The notes under the pieces are model-generated. The model saw only the letters and a list, made by a program, of their open reading frames with translations. It did no database searches and was not told where the DNA came from. Shown here piece by piece: positions 47,338 through 55,254 of a stretch of DNA of 64,000 bases. The DNA lies in assembly GCA_963726825.1 (NCBI GenBank), contig CAVSDT010000002.1, forward strand, positions 186,001-250,000, read 5' to 3'. The position numbers were made by a program, and so were the translations under genes. Numbering within the stretch: the first letter of the stretch is position 1; every line of letters begins with the position of its first letter. The stretch is from DATLGB01 sp963726825. Lineage in GTDB: Bacteria > Actinomycetota > Thermoleophilia > Solirubrobacterales > Solirubrobacteraceae.

Positions 47338-48351
47338 TCACCGGGCCGGCGCCTCGGCTCCGAGCCGCAGGGAGGTGGGGATCACGACGTGCGACGGCTG
47401 GTCGTCGCGACGCTCCACGCGGCTGACCAGCAGCTCGGCGGCGGCCAGCCCGATGGCGCCGGGGTCGAGGTCGAGGGAGCTCAGGCTCGGTGCCTCGCGC
47501 GGCTGCCCGGCCCCGCTCTCGGTGGCGGTCATGGCGATCTGCAGGTCGGCCGGGACGGTCTTGCCGGCCGCCCGCGCGGCCATCAGGGCGCCGAACGCGA
47601 GCCGGTCGTAGCTCGCGAAGATCGCGTCGGGCGGGGTGGGGGAGGTGAGCAGCTGCGACGTGGCCGCGAACCCGGCGGACTCCGTGATGTCCTCTCCCGC
47701 CAGCTTGATCAGCTCGGGCAGCCCGCGGTCGGCGCACCAGGCCCGGTACGCCGCCAGCTGGTCCAGCGTGTAGGAGATCTCGGTCGGGCTGCTCAGCAGC
47801 GCGATCGCCCTGGCGCCACGGCCGTGGAGGTGGTCCAGCACCTCGCGCAGGGCGGCGGGGTGGTCGTTGTCGACCCAGGGCGTCCGGTCGGCGTCGTCGA
47901 GCAGCCGCCCCGTGGTCACCAGCGGGAGGCCACTGCCGCGCAGCGCTTCGACGGTCGGGTCCCCGCGGACGGGGTCGACGAGGATCGCCCCGTCGACCAC
48001 GAGGCCGTCGCCGACGCCCACGTCGCGGTCGGGCGGGACGAGCACGAGCGCGTAGCCCGCGTCCAGCGCCGCGGTGGCGGCGCCCGTCATCAGACGGGTG
48101 AAGTACGCGAAGTCCGTGAGGGCGAACGGGAGGTTGCTGCTCGTCACGAGGGCCAGCAGCCCCGTCTTGCCACCGGCGAGGCTGCGCGCGACGGCGTTGG
48201 GGCGGTAGTCGAGCTCCGTGGCGATCCGCTGGATGCGCGTCCGCGTCTCGGGGGGCAGGCGACCCTTGCCGTTGAGCGCGTGCGACACGGTCGTCACCGA
48301 CACGCCGGCAGCCGCGGCGACGTCTCGGATGCCCACGCGGCGTGCAGTCAC
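47338..48351 (-). CDS. LacI-family transcriptional regulator
   Basis: A 337-residue repressor-type regulator. The HTH and hinge are VGIRDVAAAAGVSVTTVSHALNGKGRLPPETRTRIQRIATELDYRPNAVARSLAGG (about 6-61), including the hinge helix that inserts into a central CG step. The periplasmic-binding-protein-like effector domain follows (about 62-335), with VDGAILVDPVRGDP and DAIFASYDRLAFGAL. It is divergent from the ureohydrolase-nitrilase-permease genes, and two AACCGTT cores lie in their promoter, so it most likely represses them until a substrate binds. GTG 48351 is 6 nt from TAGGCT. Confidence 0.9.
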   Translation of the reverse strand: MTARRVGIRDVAAAAGVSVTTVSHALNGKGRLPPETRTRIQRIATELDYRPNAVARSLAGGKTGLLALVTSSNLPFALTDFAYFTRLMTGAATAALDAGYALVLVPPDRDVGVGDGLVVDGAILVDPVRGDPTVEALRGSGLPLVTTGRLLDDADRTPWVDNDHPAALREVLDHLHGRGARAIALLSSPTEISYTLDQLAAYRAWCADRGLPELIKLAGEDITESAGFAATSQLLTSPTPPDAIFASYDRLAFGALMAARAAGKTVPADLQIAMTATESGAGQPREAPSLSSLDLDPGAIGLAAAELLVSRVERRDDQPSHVVIPTSLRLGAEAPAR

Positions 48352-48357
48352 GCGGCC

Positions 48358-48363
48358 AGCCTA
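48358..48363 (-). promoter_or_regulatory. -10 box TAGGCT of lacI-type gene (leaderless)
   Basis: TAGGCT on the minus strand ends 6 nt before GTG 48351. Confidence 0.55.
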
Positions 48364-48375
48364 CGGAGCCGTGGC

Positions 48376-48428
48376 TTGACTTGCAAAACCGTTCATGCGA
48401 GTGTGCGCCTCCGTTGTGATCAACCGTT
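48376..48428 (+). promoter_or_regulatory. promoter with two LacI-type operator cores
   Basis: -35 TTGACT (48376-48381), 17 nt, -10 GAGTGT (48399-48404). AACCGTT occurs between the two boxes (48387-48393) and again after the start site (48422-48428), 35 nt apart. A central CG flanked by AA/TT is the usual core of LacI-family sites; the outer arms are only partly symmetric. Such a layout would block polymerase binding and escape. Confidence 0.55.
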
Positions 48429-48453
48429 TTTTCAACCTGTTGGGGAGGCCCCT

Positions 48454-49428
48454 GTGTCGACGATGAACGACGCTCCGAAGGACTCGACGATGTGGGACGG
48501 GCTGCTGCACTCCGGGCTCCTCGGCACGTTCCTGCGCCTGCCGCACGTCGCCCCGGACACGGCGGCGCTGCAGGCCCACGGCGCCCGGGCCGGCATCTAC
48601 GGCCTGCCCTTCGACGCCACCAACATCAGCCGCACCGGGGCCAACTACGGGCCCCGTGGCATCCGCGAGGTGTCGTGCCAGTTCACGCCCTACAACGCGA
48701 CGCTGGACTTCGACCTCGAGGCCGCGCTGACGCCGGTCGACTGCGGCGACTGCGACATCGTGCTCGCCAACGCCGAGGCGACCTTCGCCCGCGCCCAGGC
48801 CGACCTCGGCGCGATCATCGACGCCGGAGCGCTGCCGGTGATGTTCGGCGGCGACCACTCGGTCACCATCCCCGCGGCGAGAGCCATCCGCGAGCGCGTC
48901 GCCGACCCCGGGCTGATCCTCATCGACATGCACCTCGACACCGCGCCTGACGTCGGCGGCGAGCTGCTCAACCACTGCTGCCCGATCACCCGGGCGGTCG
49001 ACGCGGGCTTCGACCCCGCCAAGATCGCGCTCGTCGGGATCTCGGGCTGGATGAACCCCAAGACGGAGATCAACTACTGCCGCGAGCAGGGCATCACGGT
49101 CATCTGGCTCGAGGACATCTGGGAGCAGGGGACGGGCCCCGCCATCGAGCGCGCCCTCGAGGTCGCCGGCGCGGGCGACGGCATCTACCTCTCCTTCGAC
49201 GTCGACTCGCTCGACGCGGCCTACGGCGCGGCGACCTGCTGCCCGTCGCCGGGCGGGCTGACCTCCCGCGAGGCGATCGAGCTCGTCCGCGGCGTCTCCG
49301 CCGGCGGGCTCCTCGGCGTCGACGTCGTGGAGACGGCGCCGAGCCTGGAGGCGACCCCGGCGACGTCCCTGATGGCGGGCCGCATCGCCCTCGAGGCGAT
49401 GGCCTTCCACGCCGGCGCCCGCCGCTGA
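48454..49428 (+). CDS. ureohydrolase (arginase/agmatinase family)
   Basis: A 324-residue binuclear-metal hydrolase that releases urea from a guanidino compound. The metal ligands are H135 in FGGDHSVTIP, D158-H160-D162 in LIDMHLDTAPD, and D249 and D251 in LSFDVDSLDAAYG. The next segment, AATCCPSPGGLTSRE, lacks the APG.GTPEPGG form of agmatinases and has two adjacent cysteines, as does NHCCPITRA (about 173-181), so it belongs to a divergent subgroup; guanidinobutyrase-, guanidinopropionase- or guanidine-hydrolase-type substrates are possible. GTG 48454 has GGGGAGG 5 nt upstream; ATG 48463 is the alternative. First gene of the LacI-controlled cluster. Confidence 0.87.
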   Translation: MSTMNDAPKDSTMWDGLLHSGLLGTFLRLPHVAPDTAALQAHGARAGIYGLPFDATNISRTGANYGPRGIREVSCQFTPYNATLDFDLEAALTPVDCGDCDIVLANAEATFARAQADLGAIIDAGALPVMFGGDHSVTIPAARAIRERVADPGLILIDMHLDTAPDVGGELLNHCCPITRAVDAGFDPAKIALVGISGWMNPKTEINYCREQGITVIWLEDIWEQGTGPAIERALEVAGAGDGIYLSFDVDSLDAAYGAATCCPSPGGLTSREAIELVRGVSAGGLLGVDVVETAPSLEATPATSLMAGRIALEAMAFHAGARR

Positions 49429-49431
49429 GCC

Positions 49432-50229
49432 ATGCGGGTCCTGCTCGCCCAGCTGACGCCGGTCCCCGGTGACGTCGAGCGCAACGCCGACCAGGTCGTC
49501 CGTGCGCTGGCCGCCCGGCCGGACGCGGACCTCGCCGTCTTCAGCGAGCTGTTCCTGACCGGGTACGACCTCGGCACCGTCGCCGGCCTCGCGATCCCCG
49601 TCACCAGCCCGGCGCTGGAGCGGGTGCGCGAGGCCGCGCACGACCACGGCACGGCGGTGGTCGTCGGCTTCCCCGAGCGCCATCCGGGCGGCGTCGCCAA
49701 CGCCGCCGCCTGCGTGGACGCCGACGGGTCGCTGGCCGGCGTCTATCGCAAGACGCACCTGTTCGGCGCCGAGCACGCGGCGTTCGTGGCGGGCGATGAG
49801 CTGCTCGTCGTCGAGCTCGCCGGCCGGCGCGTCGCCCCGCTGATCTGCTTCGACGTCGAGTTCCCCGAGCCGGCCCGGGCGGTCGCCCAGGCGGGCGCCG
49901 AGCTGCTCGTCACCCTGGCGGCCAACATGGACCCCTACGGGCCCGACCACGCCGTGCAGGTGCGCGCCCGTGCGATCGACAACCGCCGGCCCCACGTCTA
50001 CGTCAACCGCCCGGGGACGGAGGCCGGCCTGACGTTCGCCGGCGCGAGCTTCGCCGTCGACGCCGGCGGCGCAGTGCCGGCGGGTCTGGGCCGGGAGCCG
50101 GGGACCGCGGTCGCGGACCTCGCGTTCTCCGCGGCCTTCGACGACGCCGTCGACTACCTCGCCCACGTCCGCGCCGGCCTGCCGGTCACCGCAGTCCCGT
50201 CAGCCATCTCCCAAGGAGCAACCACATGA
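49432..50229 (+). CDS. carbon-nitrogen hydrolase (nitrilase superfamily amidase)
   Basis: A 265-residue amidase with the complete Glu-Lys-Cys triad: E39 in VFSELFLTGYD, K107 in YRKTHLF and C139 in LICFDVEFPE. The ANMDPYGPDHAVQVRARAIDNRRPHVYVN segment is typical of this superfamily. Aliphatic amidases, carbamoyl-amine amidases and omega-amidases share this frame; with the preceding ureohydrolase the fitting reaction is hydrolysis of a guanidino amide such as 4-guanidinobutyramide, which is inference from the known arginine oxygenase pathway. The gene starts 3 nt after the ureohydrolase stop and overlaps the permease gene by ATGA. Confidence 0.88.
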   Translation: MRVLLAQLTPVPGDVERNADQVVRALAARPDADLAVFSELFLTGYDLGTVAGLAIPVTSPALERVREAAHDHGTAVVVGFPERHPGGVANAAACVDADGSLAGVYRKTHLFGAEHAAFVAGDELLVVELAGRRVAPLICFDVEFPEPARAVAQAGAELLVTLAANMDPYGPDHAVQVRARAIDNRRPHVYVNRPGTEAGLTFAGASFAVDAGGAVPAGLGREPGTAVADLAFSAAFDDAVDYLAHVRAGLPVTAVPSAISQGATT

Positions 50230-51860
50230 GCGCCCCGACGGCATCAACTCCAGGCTCGCCGCAGCAGCCGGGACTGTTCACGCGCAAGGCCACCGGCCTG
50301 GTCCGGGAGGGCCGGACGCGTGACGCGCTCTTCTACAACCTGCTGTGGTCGAGCGTCGGGCTGACGTTCGCCTTCTACTGGCTGTTCTCGGCGTTCTACC
50401 CGGGGGCGCAGCCGCTGCTGTCGTTCGCGATCGCGGCCGGTCTCGGCCTGCCCGGGGCCTTCCTGTACGCGATGCTCGCCCAGCTCATGCCGCGCACGGG
50501 TGGCGACTACGTCTTCAACAGCCGTTCCCTCCACCCGTCGGTGGGCTTCGCCGGCAACTTCAGCTACTCGTTCTGGCTCGCCGTCGTGATCGGCGTCTAC
50601 ACGACCTACATCGCGTCGTACGGCTTCGGCGCCTTCAGCCGCATGATGGCCGGCTTCGGCGCGGGCTCGGGCTGGCTGTCCTTCGGCGACTGGTTCTCGA
50701 CGAGCTGGGGGCTGTTCATCACCGGCACGGCGATGCTGGTGCTCTCCGCGGCCCTGTTCGCCCTCGGCGGCATGCGCCTGTTCTTCAAGATCCAGGCGGC
50801 CTGCTTCGGCGTCTACCTGCTGGGGGCGATCCTGATCCCCGTGATCGTCGGCCTGCTGCAGAGCCACACGGGCTTCCTCGGGAACTTCAACGAGTACGCC
50901 GGCCGCCTCGGCACGCCCGACGCCGCGGCGGCTCTGGCCGCGTCGGCGAAGGACGCCGGCTACGGCGCCAGCGCGTTCAGCTTCGAGAACACCGTCAAGG
51001 CCGTGTCGGTGTTCTGGTTCATCTTCGGCTTCATCTTCTCCAGCAACTACTTCGCCGGGGAGATCCGCCTCGCCAAGCGCACCCACCTGTACTCCATGCC
51101 GGGAGCGGTCGCCCTGGCCGTCCTGGTGCTGGCCGTGCTCGTGCCGACGTTCCAGCACCTCGTGGGGACGGGCTTCAACGCCCAGCTCGGTCTCGCCGAC
51201 CCGGCCGCCTACGGCTTCGAGGCCGGGGCGCCGGCGTACGCCGAGCTGATCGCGATCGCCTCCGGCAGCCCGGTCGTGGGCGCGATCGCCATCCTCGGCT
51301 TCACCATCGGCCTGGCGGTCTGGCTGCCGCAGACGATCATGCTCGTGAGCCGCAACATGTTCGCGTGGTCCTTCGACGGCGTCGTCCCGGCCGGTCTGTC
51401 CCGCGTGGAGCCCCGCTCGCGCTCCCCGCTCGTCGCGATCGGCGTCATGCTCGTGCTGAGCATCGCGAGCACGGCGATGTACGCGTTCACGGACGTGTTC
51501 AGCTCGCTGTCGGCACTGCTCGGCCTGTCCCTGCCGCTGCTGGTGACGGCCGTGGCCGGGACGCTGCTGCCCTTCCGTCAGCGGGCCCTCGTGGAGAACT
51601 CGCCCTACAGCCGCCGCATCGCGGGCATCCCGATCCTGACGCTCGTCGGCGGGCTGGCCATCGCCGGCTTCGGCGGGGCGATCGCCATCCTGCTCTGGGA
51701 CCCCGGCTCGGGTGCGAGCCTGAGCGCGAACCCGGGCAAGCTCGCGCTCGCCGTCGGCGTCTACGTCGTCGGCCTGCTCATCTGGTTCGTCGCCCGAGCG
51801 GTGCGCCGCCGGGAAGGCACCGACATCGAGCTCGCCTACCGCGAGCTGCCGGCGGCCTAG
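50226..51860 (+). CDS. APC-superfamily amino acid/amine permease
   Basis: A 544-residue transporter with about 12 transmembrane segments. TRDALFYNLLWSSVGLTFAFYWLFSAFYPGAQPLLSFAIAAGLGLPGAFLYAMLAQLMPRTGGDYVFNSR covers TM1-TM2 with the conserved MPRTGGDYVF of APC permeases; FWFIFGFIFSSNYFAGEIRLAKRTHLYSMPGAVALAVLVL is the TM6-TM8 region. The substrate is probably the compound processed by the ureohydrolase and amidase. AAGGAG lies 8 nt before ATG 50226, and the start overlaps the amidase stop (ATGA). Confidence 0.9.
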   Translation: MSAPTASTPGSPQQPGLFTRKATGLVREGRTRDALFYNLLWSSVGLTFAFYWLFSAFYPGAQPLLSFAIAAGLGLPGAFLYAMLAQLMPRTGGDYVFNSRSLHPSVGFAGNFSYSFWLAVVIGVYTTYIASYGFGAFSRMMAGFGAGSGWLSFGDWFSTSWGLFITGTAMLVLSAALFALGGMRLFFKIQAACFGVYLLGAILIPVIVGLLQSHTGFLGNFNEYAGRLGTPDAAAALAASAKDAGYGASAFSFENTVKAVSVFWFIFGFIFSSNYFAGEIRLAKRTHLYSMPGAVALAVLVLAVLVPTFQHLVGTGFNAQLGLADPAAYGFEAGAPAYAELIAIASGSPVVGAIAILGFTIGLAVWLPQTIMLVSRNMFAWSFDGVVPAGLSRVEPRSRSPLVAIGVMLVLSIASTAMYAFTDVFSSLSALLGLSLPLLVTAVAGTLLPFRQRALVENSPYSRRIAGIPILTLVGGLAIAGFGGAIAILLWDPGSGASLSANPGKLALAVGVYVVGLLIWFVARAVRRREGTDIELAYRELPAA

Positions 51861-51862
51861 CC

Positions 51863-52837
51863 ATGGGGCTGTTCAAGCGCCGGAACGCTCCGGAGGGGCC
51901 CGCGGTCCGGATGTACTACGCGTCCGACATCCACGGCTCCGAGGTGCTGTGGCGCAAGTTCCTCAACGCGGCCGGGGCCTACGACGCCCGTGTGCTGGTC
52001 ATGGGCGGCGACGTCACCGGCAAGGTCGTCGTCCCGCTCGTGGAGGAGGCCGACGGCTTCCACCTCGAGCTGTTCGGCGTCCGGCAGGTCGTCGCCCACG
52101 CCGAGGTGGAGGAGGCCGAGCACCGCATCCGCGCCAACGGGATGTACCCGCACCGCATGACGGCCGCGGAGATCGAGCGCGTCGCGGGGCTGGGCGAGGA
52201 GGACAAGGAGGCGTGGTTCGCGGAGGTCATGCGGGAGACGTTCGGCGGCTGGCTGGCGCTCGCCGGCGAGCGCCTCGACGGATCGGCGCGCTGCTTCGTC
52301 ATGCCGGGCAACGACGACCCCCACGGCGTGGACCTCGCCATCGAGGAGGCGGCGAAGGTGGAGCCCTGCGACGGTCGGCTCGTCGAGTTCGAGGGGCACG
52401 CGATGCTCTCGATCGGCTACGCCAACCGCACGCCGTTCGACTCGCCGCGTGAGCTCGACGAGGACGAGCTCTACCGGCGCATCAGCGCGCTCGCCGAGCA
52501 GGTGGAGGACCCCGACCGCTGCGTGTTCAACCTCCACGTGCCGCCGTATGACTCATCGCTGGACACCGCACCGGAGCTCACGGAGGACCTCGAGGTCGTC
52601 ATGTCGGGATCCTCGCCGAAGCTCATCCCGGTGGGGTCGACGGCCGTGCGCGAGGCGATCGAGCGCTTCCAGCCGCTTCTGTCGCTGCACGGGCACGTCC
52701 ACGAGAGCCCGGGGGCGACGAAGATCGGCCGCACCCTGTGCATCAACCCGGGCAGCGACTACCACACGGGTCGCATCAACGGCTGCCTGCTGAACCTGCG
52801 CGGCGACACCGTCAAGCACCAGTTCGTGACGGGGTGA
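51863..52837 (+). CDS. calcineurin-like metallophosphoesterase
   Basis: A 324-residue phosphoesterase. Motifs in order: YYASDIHGSEVLW (D-x-H, about 18-30), VMGGDVTGKVVVPLV (GD, about 46-60), CFVMPGNDDPHGVDL (GN-D, about 148-162), NLHVPPYDS (H, about 229-237) and LSLHGHVHESPG (GH-H, about 276-287), i.e. the whole metallophosphatase set. A helical insert (about 70-140) is family-specific. Close relatives are annotated as phosphoesterases of unknown substrate. It starts 2 nt after the permease stop, so it may be in the same operon, and overlaps the next gene by GTGA. Confidence 0.87.
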   Translation: MGLFKRRNAPEGPAVRMYYASDIHGSEVLWRKFLNAAGAYDARVLVMGGDVTGKVVVPLVEEADGFHLELFGVRQVVAHAEVEEAEHRIRANGMYPHRMTAAEIERVAGLGEEDKEAWFAEVMRETFGGWLALAGERLDGSARCFVMPGNDDPHGVDLAIEEAAKVEPCDGRLVEFEGHAMLSIGYANRTPFDSPRELDEDELYRRISALAEQVEDPDRCVFNLHVPPYDSSLDTAPELTEDLEVVMSGSSPKLIPVGSTAVREAIERFQPLLSLHGHVHESPGATKIGRTLCINPGSDYHTGRINGCLLNLRGDTVKHQFVTG

Positions 52838-53607
52838 GCGTCATGACCGCCGTCCCCTTCACCGATCGCCTGGCCGACGAGGGCCGTGACATGCTCGCGG
52901 CCGCCGCCGAGGCGGGGCTCGCCGTCCGGCTCCTGGGTGGGCTCGGCATTCGGCTGCTGCTCGGCGACGCGTACCCCGCAGCGCTCGACCGCCGCTACGG
53001 CGACCTCGACGTCGTCACCGGCAAGCGGGACGCCCGTGGCCTGGAGCGGCTGCTCGCCGACCGTGGCTGGGCGCCGGCGAAGGAGTTCAACGCCCTCAAC
53101 GGCGGCCGGCGGCTGCTGTTCCACGATCCGCTGGGTCCCGCCCAGGTGGACGTCTTCGTCGGAGCCTTCGAGATGTGCCATGCGCTCCCGCTCGCCGACG
53201 CGCTCGACCGCCCCGGCCCGACGCTGCCGGCGACGGAGCTGCTGATGACGAAGCTGCAGATCGTCTCGCTCAACGCCAAGGACCGCAACGACTGCTACGC
53301 GCTCCTGCTCGCGTGTCCCGTCGCCGCGGGCGACCACCGCGGCCTCGAGCCCGACCGCCTGGCGGCGCTGACCGCCGCCGACTGGGGCCTGCACCACACG
53401 TTCGAGCGCAACTTCGAGCGCCTGCGCGCGGGCCTCGAGGACGCGCCGCTGGACGCCGAGCAGGGGCGGCTGGTGCTCGCGAGGGTGGGCGAGCTGGAGG
53501 CCGCGATGGAGGCGGCGGAGAAGACCCGGGGCTGGCGCCGCCGGGCCCGCGTCGGCGAGCGCAAGCGCTGGTACGAGGAGCCCGAGGAGGTCGACCGGGC
53601 CGGATAG
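52834..53607 (+). CDS. nucleotidyltransferase-fold protein
   Basis: A 257-residue protein. GLAVRLLGGLGIRLLL (about 27-42), RRYGDLDVVTGKRDARGLERLLADRGW (about 51-77) and FHDPLGPAQVDVFVG (about 92-106) have the pattern of a minimal nucleotidyltransferase fold: the D of DLDVV and of VDVF are candidate metal ligands; LLMTKLQIVSLNAKDRNDCYALLL fits the helix after the fold in AbiEii/DUF-type enzymes. It may transfer a nucleotide or be an inactive relative. GTG 52834 overlaps the phosphoesterase stop (GTGA); ATG 52843 is the alternative. The C-terminal 35 residues are basic and Trp/Arg-rich. Confidence 0.65.
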   Translation: MSVMTAVPFTDRLADEGRDMLAAAAEAGLAVRLLGGLGIRLLLGDAYPAALDRRYGDLDVVTGKRDARGLERLLADRGWAPAKEFNALNGGRRLLFHDPLGPAQVDVFVGAFEMCHALPLADALDRPGPTLPATELLMTKLQIVSLNAKDRNDCYALLLACPVAAGDHRGLEPDRLAALTAADWGLHHTFERNFERLRAGLEDAPLDAEQGRLVLARVGELEAAMEAAEKTRGWRRRARVGERKRWYEEPEEVDRAG

Positions 53608-53640
53608 GCTGACGGCTGGTCCGCCCGCCACGGGCGGACC
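53605..53640 (+). promoter_or_regulatory. -10 box followed by 5'-terminal hairpin
   Basis: TAGGCT (53605-53610, overlapping the previous stop codon) is followed 7 nt later by GGTCCGCCCG (53618-53627) and its exact complement CGGGCGGACC (53631-53640), loop CCA. The hairpin would be the very 5' end of the next gene's mRNA, or it is the terminator of the upstream operon. Confidence 0.45.
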
Positions 53641-53697
53641 CCGGACGAGAGCACCGCGCCGTACCCGGCCCGACGACGGCGCGCAAAGGAGCACCCG

Positions 53698-53976
53698 ATG
53701 GCCTTCGCCGACCTCGCCCAGATCGTGGGCGCCCTGCTGGTCCTCATCCCGTTCACGGCGCTGCAGCTCGGCCGCACGAGCGCCGAGACGATGTGGTACC
53801 TCGTCCTCAACCTCCTCGGCTCCACGCTGCTGGCCGTCCTGGCCGTGACCCACCAGCAGTGGGGCTTCCTGCTGCTCGAGGGCGTCTGGGCCCTCGTGGC
53901 CGGCTACGGCCTGCTGCGGCAGCTGCGCGGGGGCGCGGGAGCGGGCGGCGTGTCAGGCCACGCGGCGCAGGCGTGA
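53698..53976 (+). CDS. small membrane protein (CBU_0592-like)
   Basis: A 92-residue protein with three hydrophobic helices: IVGALLVLIPFTALQLG (about 9-25), MWYLVLNLLGSTLLAVLAV (about 32-50) and WGFLLLEGVWALVAGYGLL (about 55-73). The pattern, including YLVLNLLGS and the following LLEG.WA, is that of the CBU_0592/YgjV-like short membrane family with no known function. AAGGAG ends 8 nt before ATG 53698. Its last 24 nt overlap the end of the convergent SCP2-hydrolase gene. Confidence 0.72.
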   Translation: MAFADLAQIVGALLVLIPFTALQLGRTSAETMWYLVLNLLGSTLLAVLAVTHQQWGFLLLEGVWALVAGYGLLRQLRGGAGAGGVSGHAAQA

Positions 53977-55191
53977 CCGGCGGCGGCCGCTGTCGCCGAG
54001 GGCGTCCGCGCGGACGAGGAAGCGCGTGAGCAGCGCGTTCGTGCGCTCGGGCGCCTCGACCTGGGGGACGTGGCCCAGGCCGTCGAGCGTGATCTGCTCG
54101 GCGGAGGGCAGCCACTCGCGCACGTGGCGCTCGAAGGCGGACGGGATCAGCTTGTCCTCCGAGCCCCAGACGAACAGCGCGGGCGGCTCGAGCTCGCGCA
54201 GGCGCGGGTAGAACCCCTCGGCGCCGAACGGCGGGTCCAGGTACAGCGCCCGGGCGGAGGACAGGAAGGCGAAGCGTGCCAGCGGCGAGCGGTAGATGCG
54301 CTCGAACTCGTCGACCGCGACGTCGCCCACCACGGGGTCGACCAGGTCGCGGTCGGCGAACAGCGACCAGAACTCCGCCTCGACGCGCTTGCGCCCCAGC
54401 GAGTGCGGCAGCATCCCGAACTCGGGGCGCAGCATGCGCACGAGCGGATGCCAGCCCCGCCGGACGAAGGCCACGGCGGGACACAGGAGGCCGACGGAGC
54501 GGACCCGGTGCGGATGGGTGAGCCCGATCTCGAGCGCGACGCGGCCGCCCATCGAGTTGCCGACGAGGTGCGCGCGGTCGATCGCGAGCGCGTCCATCAC
54601 GCCGACGACGATGCGCGCGAAGTGCTTGGCGCCGTACTGGGCCGGGGCCTTGGAGGAGAAGCCGAAGCCCGGGAGGTCCAGGGCGTGGACGCGGTAGCCG
54701 GAGCGCGCGAGCGACGCCGCGGTGTCGAAGAACGAGGTCTTGGTCGCCCCGAGGCCGTGCAGCAGCAGGACGTCGGTGCCCGCGCCCATCGTCAGGGTCG
54801 AGATCCGGTGGCGGCCGACCGGGACGCGGTGCACGCGCAGCAGCGGCGGGCGGTCGTTGGGCAGCCGGAACAGGCCCTCGAAGCCGACGGCCAGGTCCAG
54901 GTCGCCGCGGGCGTACAGCCGCCGTTGCGAGAAGGCCTCCAGGCCGGAGAGCTCGCCCTCGCGCAGCTGCAGCCACGTCTCGGCGTCCGTCCCGATCACG
55001 ACGTCGGGCCGGCGGCGGGTGAGGCCGGCGCGCACGCGGGCACCGTGCGTCGTCGCCCGGACCTCCCACGAGCGCCCGATGTCGCCCAGGAGCAGGTGGT
55101 AGGTGGCGTCGAAGCCCTCAGGGGCGCCGTTGAAGCGCTCCGGCAGCGATCGGAACGCGCGCTCGACCGCTGTCGTGCGGCTCTCGGACAT
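53953..55191 (-). CDS. SCP2-domain/alpha-beta hydrolase fusion
   Basis: A 412-residue two-domain protein. Residues about 15-110 form an SCP2-like lipid-binding domain (FDATYHLLLGDIGRSWEVRATTHGARV, ETWLQLREGELSGLEAFSQRRLYARGDLDLAVGFEGLFRL). Residues 125-400 are an alpha/beta hydrolase: VLLLHGLGATKTSF (oxyanion hole), the nucleophile elbow GNSMGG with S213, the acid in LFVWGSEDKLIP and the histidine in DGLGHVPQVEAPE. A lipid-presenting domain joined to an esterase suggests action on a hydrophobic ester or thioester. ATG 55191 is 8 nt from TAGGGT. It lies head to head with cysS. Confidence 0.82.
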   Translation of the reverse strand: MSESRTTAVERAFRSLPERFNGAPEGFDATYHLLLGDIGRSWEVRATTHGARVRAGLTRRRPDVVIGTDAETWLQLREGELSGLEAFSQRRLYARGDLDLAVGFEGLFRLPNDRPPLLRVHRVPVGRHRISTLTMGAGTDVLLLHGLGATKTSFFDTAASLARSGYRVHALDLPGFGFSSKAPAQYGAKHFARIVVGVMDALAIDRAHLVGNSMGGRVALEIGLTHPHRVRSVGLLCPAVAFVRRGWHPLVRMLRPEFGMLPHSLGRKRVEAEFWSLFADRDLVDPVVGDVAVDEFERIYRSPLARFAFLSSARALYLDPPFGAEGFYPRLRELEPPALFVWGSEDKLIPSAFERHVREWLPSAEQITLDGLGHVPQVEAPERTNALLTRFLVRADALGDSGRRRSRLRRVA

Positions 55192-55199
55192 CGGGATCG

Positions 55200-55205
55200 A
55201 CCCTA
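55200..55205 (-). promoter_or_regulatory. -10 box TAGGGT of SCP2-hydrolase gene (leaderless)
   Basis: TAGGGT on the minus strand ends 8 nt before ATG 55191. Confidence 0.55.
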
Positions 55206-55238
55206 CAGGCGGGGTCGGTCCGAGCGGGCCCGTGTCGC

Positions 55239-55244
55239 TACGTT
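55239..55244 (+). promoter_or_regulatory. -10 box TACGTT of cysS
   Basis: TACGTT ends 10 nt before GTG 55255; GACCCT immediately after it is an alternative. Confidence 0.45.
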
Positions 55245-55254
55245 GACCCTTCCT

